A DNA stretch of 23,035 bases, from assembly GCA_964445985.1 (NCBI GenBank), contig CAYUMU010000097.1, positions 1 through 23,035 on the forward strand, in the 5' to 3' direction. A program made the position numbers and the translations under genes. Shown here piece after piece: positions 7,571 to 14,937 of this stretch (its first letter is position 1; the number at the start of each line of letters is the position of its first letter). Source of the DNA: CAYUMU01 sp964445985 (GTDB lineage Bacteria; Planctomycetota; Planctomycetia; Pirellulales; S012-138). The notes beneath the pieces are model-generated. The model made no database searches. It had not been told where the DNA came from and saw only the letters and a program-made list of their open reading frames with translations.

Positions 7571-7630
7571 ACACTCCCTCGCCCCTCGCGGGAGAGGGTT
7601 GGGGTGAGGGGGAAACAGGGTTCTGGGATC
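7571..7630 (+). repeat. GC-rich dispersed repeat, copy 1
   Basis: The stretch contains a CTCCC...GGGAG mini-hairpin followed by GGTTGGGGTGAGGGG and then AAACAGGGTTCT. The 23 bases at 7602-7624 recur exactly, in reverse complement, at 22814-22836. It lies just after the WD40 stop codon. It resembles the intergenic CCCTCACC/GGGAGAGGG palindromes that are frequent in planctomycete genomes. Confidence 0.7.
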
Positions 7631-7786
7631 CGGCTGCAAAGCCAGCCTGGCACCGAATCAATCAAACACGGGAGCCACGGCGACTGCCATCCAAGGCCAG
7701 TTGCCAAGCAGGCTCGACCAGCACGCGGAGCATGAGGCGCCGCTTGCTGAAATGGAACTCGACCGAATCAATTGTCCAAGGAACAC

Positions 7787-7791
7787 GGAGG
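7787..7791 (+). promoter_or_regulatory. Shine-Dalgarno GGAGG fixing the GTG start of the surface protein
   Basis: GGAGG lies six bases before the GTG at 7798. This favours GTG over the in-frame ATG at 7732, which has no Shine-Dalgarno, and puts the LEPR-XLL motif near residue 30 as is usual for such proteins. Confidence 0.75.
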
Positions 7792-7797
7792 TTCAAC

Positions 7798-10700
7798 GTG
7801 GGCTGGTTTCGCAAGCCGCATCGTGAGGATAGCGCCCGTCGCAACAGCGCTCGCGCTCCGCGTGTCTGCCGATTTGAGCAAATGGAAGCCCGGCTGATGC
7901 TCTCGGCCGACCCGATCCAGATCGGGGCCGTGTTCACCGAGCTGTCTTCCACCAGCGCCGAATCGCAGGGCGATCGTTTCGAGATCACCTGGGTGGGCGG
8001 CGCGCAAGGCACGCAGCTCACGCAGCTCAAAATCTCGGGCGACATCAATCAGAACGGCATCCTCGACAACGGCGACGTGTTCTTCGATATCGACGGCAGC
8101 GGCCAGGGCGTGGGACCGTTCTTTCCGTTCACCATTTCGCCCGAATCCGACATTCAGGCCGGCGACATCACGTGGACCTTGTCGGCCGACAAGACCACGT
8201 TGATCATGAACATCTCGGGCTGGGACGCTGGCGAGAAGCTGGTCTTTCAGATCGACGTGGACGAGCTCGACAGCGCGCCCAATAGCCTGGTGGAAGGCGC
8301 CGAGTTTCAGGGCTCCATCATCACCGGCACCTGGACAGACTCGCTGGGGCACCATGAAGTGGCCACCGGCAGCGCCGTCTTCTACGACAGCTACGACAAC
8401 CTGATTCCCGCGGGCGTGAACGTACCGCTCGACTCGCAATTGCCTCCGGGCGAAGGCACCGACGAACGCACCGCGGGCACGGGCTTTACCGTGCAGCAAG
8501 AGGTCAAGCCGTTCACCATTTCGGGCACCGTGTACCACGACGTGAACCTCAATGGCCAGCACAACGGCGGGCCGGAAGCGGGCATTTCGGGAGTGGAACT
8601 GTCGCTGTGGCAGTGGAATAGCAACACCAGCGCTTGGGAAGACACCGGCCTGCGGTCCACGACCGATGGCAACGGCAATTTCAGCTTCACGCGCAACGTG
8701 CCAGGCACCTATCGCGTTCTGGAGACCCAGCCCAACGGCTACTTCAGCACGGGCTCGAATGCGGGCACCAGCGGCACCGTGGAATCGGTCAACGCGATTA
8801 AAGACATTACGCTGCTGGGCGGCGAAAACAGCACGGGGCACAAGTTTGGCGAAGCGTTGCCGGGCACGCTCAGCGGCCACGTCTATCACGATGCCGACAA
8901 CGACGGCGTGCGCGACCCGGGCGAAACGGGCATCGGCGGCGTGACGATCCAAGTCGATCCGCTCGATCCCGCCGGCGGCGCGCCGGTGTTTACGGTGACC
9001 AATCCCGATGGCTCGTGGTCGATTAGCGGGCTCGATCCCACGCAGTCTTATCGGGTTACCGAAGTTCACCCAGGCACGCCCTGGATCGACGGCAAAGACG
9101 CCGTGGGGTCGCTGGGCGGCAGCTTGACCGGCTCCGACAGCATCACCCAGGTTGCCTTTACCCAAAGCGGTCAGTCCGGGCAGAACTACAACTTTGGCGA
9201 ACTGTTGCCGGCCTCGCTCAGCGGACGAGTGTTTTCCGATCCCAACAACAACGTGGTGTTCGACGCCGGCGACGCTCCGATTGCCGGCGTGGTGCTGGAA
9301 CTGCTCGACGCCAACGGCAACCCCACGGGCATTACCACCACCACCGACGCCAACGGTTACTACACCTTCACCGGGTTAACGCCCGGCGTGGCTTACGGCA
9401 TTCGCGAGGTTCAGCCTGCCGGTTACTACGACGGCAACGAAGTGACGGGCACCGCGGGCGGGTCGCTGATTGGCAACGACAAGATCGGCGGGGTCATTCT
9501 GGCCTCGAACCAAGCGGCCACGGGCTACGATTTCGGTGAATTGCCCCCGGCCAGCCTGGCCGGCTATGTGTATGGCGACTTGAACAACAACGGCAACATG
9601 GAAGCCAGCGAGCCGCGCCTCGCGGGCGTGCAGATGGAGTTGCTCGACGCCAACGGCAACGGTTTGGGCATCTTTGCCACGACCAACGCCAACGGCGAAT
9701 ACCTGTTCGATAACCTGGCCCCGGACGTATACGGCGTGCGGCAAGTGGCTCAGCCGGCAGGTTGGTTCGACGGCCTGGAGAGCGTGGGCAACGCCGGCGG
9801 CGCCGCCAACAATCCCGGCGACAGCATCACGGGAATTCAGCTGGGCGCGGGCGTGCATGCCGTGAATTATAAGTTTGGCGAACTGCCGCCGGCTTCGTTC
9901 TCGGGCTTCGTGTACGTCGATCAGAACAACAACGGGGCGCTGGACGGCGGGGAGCAACGTCTCTCGGGCGTCACCATGGAATTGCTCGACGCCGCGGGCA
10001 ACCCCACGGGCATCACGGCGGTGACCGACGGTCAAGGCCGCTACTCGTTCACCGGCTTGGCCCACGGTACTTATGGCGTGCGGCAGGTAGCGCAGCCGGC
10101 GGGCTATTTCGACGGCCGCGAGAGCGTGGGGAACGCGGGGGGCACGGCCAACAACCCGGGCGACAAGATCACCGGCTTGACGCTAGCGCCGGGCCAAAAC
10201 GCGGTGAATTACAACTTCGGCGAGTTGCCGCCCTCGAGCCTCGCCGGCTTTGTGTATGGCGACTTGAACAACAACGGCAACAAGGAAGCCAGCGAGCCGG
10301 GCATCGCGGGCGTGACCATGGAACTGCTCGACGCCAACGGCAATGGCCTGGGAATCTTCACCACGACCGACGCCAATGGCCATTACTCCTTCACCAACCT
10401 GGCGCCGGGCGTGTACGGCGTGCGGCAGGTGGCCCAGCCGGCGGGTTGGTTCGATGGCCTCGAAAGCGTGGGCAACGCGGGCGGCACGGCGAATAACCCG
10501 GGCGACAGCATTACGGGAATTCAGCTCGATCCGAGCATCAACGCCGTGAACTACAAGTTCGGCGAACTGCCGCCGGCGAGTCTCTCGGGCTTTGTGTACG
10601 GCGACATGAACAACAACGGCAACATGGAAGCCAGCGAGCCGGGCATCCCGGGCGTGACCATGGAACTGCTGGATGCCAACGGCAACGGTTTGGGCGTCTT

Positions 10701-12870
10701 CGCCACGACCGACGCCAACGGCTATTACTCCTTTACCAACCTGGCCCCCGGCGTGTACGGCGTGCGGCAGGTGGCTCAGCCGGCGGGTTGGTACGACGGG
10801 CTGGAAAGCGCGGGCAACGCGGGCGGCACGGCCAACAACCCGGGCGATAGCATCACCGGCATTTCGCTAACGCCCGGCTTGCAGGCGGTGAATTACAAGT
10901 TTGGCGAACTGCCGCCGGGCAGCATCTCGGGCTATGTGTTTCGCGATGACAACGGCGACTGCCACCTCGATCCGGGCGAGATTGGCCTGGCCGGCGTGAA
11001 GATGGAATTGCTCGATCAAGACGGCAACGTGATCCAAACCGTGTTCACGAAGGCCGATGGCACGTATCGTTTCGACAACGTGGCCCCCGGCACGTACAGC
11101 ATTCGCGAGACCCAGCCGGCCGGGTATTTCGACAGCGACGACCATGCGGGTTCGGCGGGGGGCGTGGCCCACAACCCGGGCGACCTGATCACCGGCATCA
11201 CGCTGGGACCAGCCCAGCACGCGGTGAACTACGTGTTCTGCGAAGTGGGTCCTGGCAGCATTTCGGGCTACGTGTTCCAGGACGGCGCCGCCGTGGCGTA
11301 TCCCAACGGGCAGCTTCCCAGTTTGGCCGCGCTCCAAGCGCAGCGGAACGGGCAGTTCACGCCCGACGATACTCCGCTGGGCGGCGTGCAACTGCTCTTG
11401 GGCGACGCCAACGGCAACCTGCTCCGCGACAGCAATGGCAATGCGATTACCACCTACACCAACGCGGCCGGCTTTTACCGCTTTGACGGGTTGGCGCCGG
11501 GAGTTTATACGGTGCTGCAAGGGCAGCCCTCGGGTTACCACGACGGTATCGACACCGCGGGAACCACCGGTGGCGTGGCGGCCAACTTTGGCAATGAAAA
11601 CCATCCGGCGCTGGCGGGGCTCAATCACGGCTACAACGCCATCGCGTGGATTACGGTGCTAGGCTCGGCGGAATCGCAGTTCAACAACTTCAGCGAAATC
11701 GCCGTTCGCGAGTTGCCACCGCCGCCACAACTGCCGCCGGAACTGCCGCCCGAGGTGAAGTTCCCGGCGCCGCCGGTTCCCCCATCGCCATTCCTGGTAC
11801 AACAGGGTCCGTTGCATCTGGGTCAGCAACCTTCGCCGGTGCCGTTCCAGAACATCGACCTGTACTTCGGTGGCAGCGGGCAGGCCGCGCCGACCACTTA
11901 CAGTTGGCACTTGAGCGTGATCGACGCCGGCAACCCTCGGGGTGGCAACAAAGACGGCGACGCGCTGGTTTCGGTGTCGGAAGCCCGGCTCGATGTGTTT
12001 ACCTCGGCCCACAAAGACGACCTGAAGCAAGGGCACTTCATTCTGCCCAAAGAAGGCGTGGGCGAAGACGACGTGCTCAACTTTGGTCGGCCCGGCGCGA
12101 TCCCCGTGGCGGGCGACTTCAATGGCGACGGCACGACCGAGGTGGGCGTGTTCCATGCCGGCAACTGGTACATCGACCTCAATGGCAACGGCGTGTGGGA
12201 CGATGGCGACTTGTGGGCCAAGTTGGGTGAAGCCGGCGACCGACCGGTGGTGGGCGACTGGGATGGCGATGGCAAGGCCGATATCGGCATCTTTGGCCCG
12301 GAATGGCCGGAAGACTCGCGGGCGGTGATGTCGGAACCCGGCTTGCCCGACCGTCAGAACGAAACCACGGGCGCCCAGAAAAACATGCCGCCGCGGGCTT
12401 ATGAAACCAGCCTGGGACATCGCGTGCTGAAGCGCACGTCGGCCGGCGATGTTCGCACCGACGTGATCGACCATGTGTTCTATTACGGCGGCAAGCCGGA
12501 TCACCCCGTGGTGGGCGACTGGAATGGCGACGGTGTGGATACGATCGGCGTGTTCCTCAATGGCACGTGGATTCTGGATGACAACGGCGACGGCCGCTGG
12601 CTGCCCGGCGAAAGCATGTTGGAGTTTGGCCAGGCGGGCGACATTCCCGTGGTGGGCGACTTCAACGGCGACGGGATCGACGAAATCGGCGTGTTCCGCA
12701 ATGGCAAATGGATCATCGATTCCAATGGCAATCGCACGATGGATGCCGAAGATACGGTGATCGAGTTTGGCCAGGCTGGCGACTTGCCGATTGTGGGCGA
12801 CTGGAATGGCGATGGCATCGAAGAGATCGGTGTCTACCGCCAGGGCGTGATCCAAAAGCCCGAGTTGTGA
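7798..12870 (+). CDS. Giant surface protein: LEPR-XLL motif, nine SdrD B-like domains, FG-GAP-like repeats
   Basis: The protein has 1690 residues from GTG 7798. The N-terminus is basic, then RFEQMEARLMLSADP (residues 25-39) matches the LEPR-XLL motif found near the start of many large planctomycete exported proteins. Residues 40-240 form a domain I cannot name, with a Ca-loop-like GDVFFDIDGSGQG. Nine SdrD B-like (Cna-B type) beta-sandwich domains begin near residues 241, 358, 474, 587, 701, 815, 929, 1043 and 1155. Each starts [LI]xGxVYxD and ends YNFGELPP or similar. Domains 4 to 7 each span exactly 342 bp. A proline-rich linker (about 1304-1335) leads to five FG-GAP/VCBS-like units with GDWNGDG or GDFNGDG calcium loops at about 1439, 1486, 1573, 1620 and 1667. 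No LPXTG, dockerin or transmembrane anchor is seen. It is probably a calcium-stabilised adhesin or envelope stalk. Architecture is clear; ligand and anchoring are unknown. Confidence 0.93.
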   Translation: MGWFRKPHREDSARRNSARAPRVCRFEQMEARLMLSADPIQIGAVFTELSSTSAESQGDRFEITWVGGAQGTQLTQLKISGDINQNGILDNGDVFFDIDGSGQGVGPFFPFTISPESDIQAGDITWTLSADKTTLIMNISGWDAGEKLVFQIDVDELDSAPNSLVEGAEFQGSIITGTWTDSLGHHEVATGSAVFYDSYDNLIPAGVNVPLDSQLPPGEGTDERTAGTGFTVQQEVKPFTISGTVYHDVNLNGQHNGGPEAGISGVELSLWQWNSNTSAWEDTGLRSTTDGNGNFSFTRNVPGTYRVLETQPNGYFSTGSNAGTSGTVESVNAIKDITLLGGENSTGHKFGEALPGTLSGHVYHDADNDGVRDPGETGIGGVTIQVDPLDPAGGAPVFTVTNPDGSWSISGLDPTQSYRVTEVHPGTPWIDGKDAVGSLGGSLTGSDSITQVAFTQSGQSGQNYNFGELLPASLSGRVFSDPNNNVVFDAGDAPIAGVVLELLDANGNPTGITTTTDANGYYTFTGLTPGVAYGIREVQPAGYYDGNEVTGTAGGSLIGNDKIGGVILASNQAATGYDFGELPPASLAGYVYGDLNNNGNMEASEPRLAGVQMELLDANGNGLGIFATTNANGEYLFDNLAPDVYGVRQVAQPAGWFDGLESVGNAGGAANNPGDSITGIQLGAGVHAVNYKFGELPPASFSGFVYVDQNNNGALDGGEQRLSGVTMELLDAAGNPTGITAVTDGQGRYSFTGLAHGTYGVRQVAQPAGYFDGRESVGNAGGTANNPGDKITGLTLAPGQNAVNYNFGELPPSSLAGFVYGDLNNNGNKEASEPGIAGVTMELLDANGNGLGIFTTTDANGHYSFTNLAPGVYGVRQVAQPAGWFDGLESVGNAGGTANNPGDSITGIQLDPSINAVNYKFGELPPASLSGFVYGDMNNNGNMEASEPGIPGVTMELLDANGNGLGVFATTDANGYYSFTNLAPGVYGVRQVAQPAGWYDGLESAGNAGGTANNPGDSITGISLTPGLQAVNYKFGELPPGSISGYVFRDDNGDCHLDPGEIGLAGVKMELLDQDGNVIQTVFTKADGTYRFDNVAPGTYSIRETQPAGYFDSDDHAGSAGGVAHNPGDLITGITLGPAQHAVNYVFCEVGPGSISGYVFQDGAAVAYPNGQLPSLAALQAQRNGQFTPDDTPLGGVQLLLGDANGNLLRDSNGNAITTYTNAAGFYRFDGLAPGVYTVLQGQPSGYHDGIDTAGTTGGVAANFGNENHPALAGLNHGYNAIAWITVLGSAESQFNNFSEIAVRELPPPPQLPPELPPEVKFPAPPVPPSPFLVQQGPLHLGQQPSPVPFQNIDLYFGGSGQAAPTTYSWHLSVIDAGNPRGGNKDGDALVSVSEARLDVFTSAHKDDLKQGHFILPKEGVGEDDVLNFGRPGAIPVAGDFNGDGTTEVGVFHAGNWYIDLNGNGVWDDGDLWAKLGEAGDRPVVGDWDGDGKADIGIFGPEWPEDSRAVMSEPGLPDRQNETTGAQKNMPPRAYETSLGHRVLKRTSAGDVRTDVIDHVFYYGGKPDHPVVGDWNGDGVDTIGVFLNGTWILDDNGDGRWLPGESMLEFGQAGDIPVVGDFNGDGIDEIGVFRNGKWIIDSNGNRTMDAEDTVIEFGQAGDLPIVGDWNGDGIEEIGVYRQGVIQKPEL
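8518..11262 (+). repeat. Coding repeats of SdrD B-like domains, about 340-bp period
   Basis: Domain starts fall at 8518, 8869, 9217, 9556, 9898, 10240, 10582, 10924 and 11260. The spacings are 351, 348, 339, 342, 342, 342, 342 and 336 bp. Domains 4, 6 and 7 are nearly identical (NNNGN[MK]EASEP, ELLDANGNGLG), whereas domains 3 and 5 share the different stretch GNPTGIT. Confidence 0.9.
12112..12850 (+). repeat. FG-GAP/VCBS-like coding repeats, 141-bp period
   Basis: GDxxGDG calcium-loop motifs start at 12112, 12253, 12514, 12655 and 12796. Spacing is 141 bp except for the 261-bp step between the second and third, which holds an unrelated insert of about 40 residues. Confidence 0.85.
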
Positions 12871-13059
12871 AACGATCGGGGGGAATACCCCATCTTGGGG
12901 ATTGGGGCTGGATCGGGCCTCGGAAAATGACCGAAAATGTACGTAAGCACGATCGTGTTGACACTCCCTCTGCCTGAGCCGCACGGCTCAATCACAGGTA
13001 ATCCCCTACTCACGGGTTTTTCAAGCGGTCACGCCCTTCGCGAACCCAGATACGCTGCC

Positions 13060-13065
13060 TAAAAT
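13060..13065 (+). promoter_or_regulatory. Candidate -10 box of the small RNA
   Basis: TAAAAT is one mismatch from TATAAT and ends seven bases before the start of the 12-bp closing stem. A weak -35-like TTCGCG lies at 13037-13042 with 17-base spacing. The agreement between predicted transcription start and stem start is the main support. Confidence 0.4.
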
Positions 13066-13071
13066 GAGCAT

Positions 13072-13173
13072 TGGCGGCTCTCCACGGTCTGTCCGGAATA
13101 CCTGCCCCATTTCGGCGAACCGCGTGTGCGTGTTTCTGCCCAACTCGCATGCTTGGAGAGCCGCCGTTTTTTT
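13072..13173 (+). ncRNA. Candidate structured small RNA, about 100 nt, class unknown
   Basis: GGCGGCTCTCCA (13073-13084) pairs perfectly with TGGAGAGCCGCC (13154-13165), closing a 69-base interior. GTTTTTTT (13166-13173) follows as a terminator-like tract. Interior hairpins can form at CGGCGAACCG and CGCGTGTGCG. A TAAAAT box is placed to start transcription at the 5' arm. The length and end-closing stem recall 4.5S SRP RNA, but the invariant GGAAG...AGCAGC apical motif is absent, so I do not call it that. Other explanations are a terminator with an unusually large loop or a short inverted-repeat element. Confidence 0.45.
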
Positions 13174-13243
13174 GATCCACCGGCAGGTCGTTATTCCAAA
13201 CCTAAACGCCGCGGCGCCAAAGGCAGGGTGGCCGGGCGGGGGG

Positions 13244-14104
13244 CTACAGCTCGCGGCCAATCTCTAAGATGCTTTCGGCGTCGAGCGTGTGACGCGGGGC
13301 TTCGAATAGCCGCTTCAGGCAGGCCTTGTGGATCTTCATTTTGAGGCCGCCTACCCCCAGGGCGCCATACGCCGTCACGTTTCCGCGTGGTTCGGCCTTA
13401 TCTTGGGGCTGGATGCCTTCCAGGCCGACGGGAGGCACGGCGTTGAGGTCGATGGCCACCTGCAATGCCGTGGCCTGGCCGCGCGCTTCGGCGGACAGCA
13501 ATTGCACGCCGGCCGCCCCGGCCGCGAAGACCACGTTGATATCGGCGAGAGCCTTCGCGGTGGTGGGCTCCGAATCGGTGGCGACCGGTTCGATTTGGGC
13601 CTGGGGGAGCAAACGGGTGATGTTTTGCACCGCTTGGGCGGCCCGCTCCAGACTGCGAGACGCGAGCCGCACTCGGGCGCCCAGACCGGCCAACAACCTG
13701 GCCACGCGTTGCCCCACCGGTCCCGTGCCAGCGAGCACCAGGGCGTGCATGTCTGGGGCTGCCACATGCTTGAACGCCGAGAGCACGGCGGCCGCGGCCG
13801 TGGTGTTGGCGCCATTGGCATCGAGCATGACCGAAACGCGTGGGCCAAAGAAGGTTTTTTCCACGGCTTTCAGCAACGCCTCGCCAGCCGCCACGTCGGA
13901 CCCGCCGATGAAGATGGCCGTGTTGCGGAGATCGTCGCCGCCGCGGGTGAAAATAGCTCCGTATACCAGGTCGCGCACCTCAGCGGGCGTGATTTGGCCG
14001 TGACGCAGCAATACGTCGGCTCCCGCGTCCACGGCCACCACGGCATCGAACACGCTGGGTTGCGGATCGGAATCGAGCATCAACAAAATCTTGGGTTTGC
14101 TCAC
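13244..14104 (-). CDS. MtdA/MtdB-type NAD(P)-dependent methylene-tetrahydromethanopterin dehydrogenase
   Basis: From GTG 14104 the protein has 286 residues, close to the roughly 288 of methylotroph MtdA, and begins MSKPKILLMLDSD, matching the family start. An upstream ATG at 14137 would add 11 residues without a Shine-Dalgarno. Motifs: PSVFDAVVAVDAGAD (16-30), YGAIFTRGGDDLRNTAIFIGG (48-68, pterin side), FFGPRVSVMLDANGANTTAAA (85-105), the Rossmann GTGPVG (126-131) with SR at 149-150 that would suit NADP, and ALGVGGLKMKIHKACLKRLFE near the end. The enzyme oxidises methylene-H4MPT (or methylene-H4F) in formaldehyde oxidation or C1 transfer. Planctomycetes are known to carry H4MPT-linked C1 genes. 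MtdA and MtdB cannot be separated by eye. No other C1 gene is in the window. Confidence 0.9.
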   Translation of the reverse strand: MSKPKILLMLDSDPQPSVFDAVVAVDAGADVLLRHGQITPAEVRDLVYGAIFTRGGDDLRNTAIFIGGSDVAAGEALLKAVEKTFFGPRVSVMLDANGANTTAAAAVLSAFKHVAAPDMHALVLAGTGPVGQRVARLLAGLGARVRLASRSLERAAQAVQNITRLLPQAQIEPVATDSEPTTAKALADINVVFAAGAAGVQLLSAEARGQATALQVAIDLNAVPPVGLEGIQPQDKAEPRGNVTAYGALGVGGLKMKIHKACLKRLFEAPRHTLDAESILEIGREL

Positions 14105-14559
14105 GGCAGAAACTCGCAGGCGTGCTGGGGAAGTCATTTATTCGCGGATTATATACCAGTTTTTGGCGCGACGTCGAACCGAACAGGGCATCTCGCGGCA
14201 ATCCAAAGGGAACTGGTCCTGCCTGGGGCGGACGAACGTGACCATGGCGGCGCGCGTCGGATCGGTATCACCGCTAGAAACCGGCCGAGCCGCCGCGCGC
14301 GACGGTGGTTCCGAGGCCAATCTTTCGCGATTTTCGGCAAGACTGCTATGTTCTTCGCGGGCTTGAATTTTCTGTTGGCGGCGGTTCGATACCAGCTAGG
14401 GAAGACGCCTGTTGCGCTCAAACGACGGGCAACCGCGATTGGATACGTGATCCCGGACATCGCTGCCGTCGGCGGTAACGTCTGCCTATCCGAGTAAGGT
14501 TCAACCGTACGAAACCAATCCCCCCTGCCGGCTCCGCTCCCAACGTGGAGGACGATGCC
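14105..14559. other. Divergent intergenic region with dehydrogenase promoter
   Basis: This holds the extended -10 promoter of the dehydrogenase gene (annotated separately) and the upstream region of the small membrane protein. The repeated words GCGGTT/AACCGC around 14380-14435 could form a loose hairpin. No further gene is supported. Confidence 0.4.
14148..14153 (-). promoter_or_regulatory. Extended -10 promoter of the dehydrogenase gene
   Basis: Read on the minus strand, TGGTATATAAT gives a perfect TATAAT, with TGG in extended -10 position before the overlapping TATATA. No good -35 hexamer is visible, as expected for an extended -10. Transcription should start near 14140, giving a leader of about 35 bases to the GTG at 14104; translation from ATG 14137 would instead be nearly leaderless. 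Confidence 0.55.
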
Positions 14560-14859
14560 ATGAAACTGAACCGCAATCATTACTTCTTGATGGGGCTGAT
14601 CCTGCTCTTCCTGGGTTTGCAATTCCGGATGGTGGAAGCGGTGGTGCTGAATCAACCGACCTCGACTTTCCTGGCCCAACGGCTGAGCTCGCCCCAAGAA
14701 AACGCCACGTTCCGGCTCACGTCGCTGATGCCTGGGAATGCCAACTCTCCCCTGCGAACGGTAACGCCGCCGCGGTGGATCGGTTGGGCGTTGGTGTCGG
14801 TGGGCGCCGTGCTTGTTTTGCACGCCGCGGCAATGAAGAAGCCCGAAGGCGCTGGTTGA
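14560..14859 (+). CDS. Small two-helix membrane protein
   Basis: The protein has 99 residues. The ATG at 14560 has GGAGGA seven bases upstream (14547-14552), which favours it over the in-frame ATG at 14545. A hydrophobic helix (YFLMGLILLFLGLQFRMV, about 8-25) is followed by a polar loop of about 45 residues and a second helix (WIGWALVSVGAVLVLHAAAM, about 73-92), ending KKPEGAG. Both ends probably face the cytoplasm with the loop outside. It resembles conserved planctomycete hypothetical proteins with the same MKLNRNHYF-type start. No function can be given. It is convergent with the nuclease-like gene. Confidence 0.75.
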   Translation: MKLNRNHYFLMGLILLFLGLQFRMVEAVVLNQPTSTFLAQRLSSPQENATFRLTSLMPGNANSPLRTVTPPRWIGWALVSVGAVLVLHAAAMKKPEGAG

Positions 14860-14937
14860 GCGGGGTGACGTCCTTCCTGCCACGCCGTTGAGAATCTGGC
14901 CGAGAGCCGTGGTGGATCGATGCCCGGCCCCGAGCCT

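Larger units (their letters stand above)
12871..13243. other. Intergenic region with hairpins and a small RNA candidate
   Basis: Between the convergent surface-protein and dehydrogenase genes lie a TGAGCC-GCAC-GGCTCA hairpin at 12975-12990 and the small RNA candidate described separately at 13072-13173. The open frames across this gap have no recognisable protein features. Confidence 0.4.

Noticed and set aside
7768..9165. Long minus-strand open frames opposite the surface protein (also 10867-11628 and 11659-12984)
   Set aside because: They mirror the repeats of the plus-strand gene, have Arg/Val/His-biased composition and no recognisable domain.
12975..13020. Terminator of the surface-protein gene
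   Set aside because: The TGAGCC-GCAC-GGCTCA hairpin is sound, but the nearest T tract is 26 bases away, too far for intrinsic termination.
13073..13165. 4.5S SRP RNA
   Set aside because: Length and end-closing stem fit, and a CCGGAA is present, but the flanking bases do not pair to form the tetraloop stem and the invariant AGCAGC side is missing.
13021..13260. Open frames on both strands across the candidate small RNA
   Set aside because: The 79-residue minus-strand and 67-residue plus-strand frames have no Shine-Dalgarno, no recognisable domain and would be placed across a strong inverted repeat with a T7 tract. The RNA structure explains the region better.
13328..14497. 389-codon plus-strand frame opposite the methylene-H4MPT dehydrogenase gene
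   Set aside because: The opposite strand carries an unmistakable enzyme with family-typical length; this frame has shadow composition.
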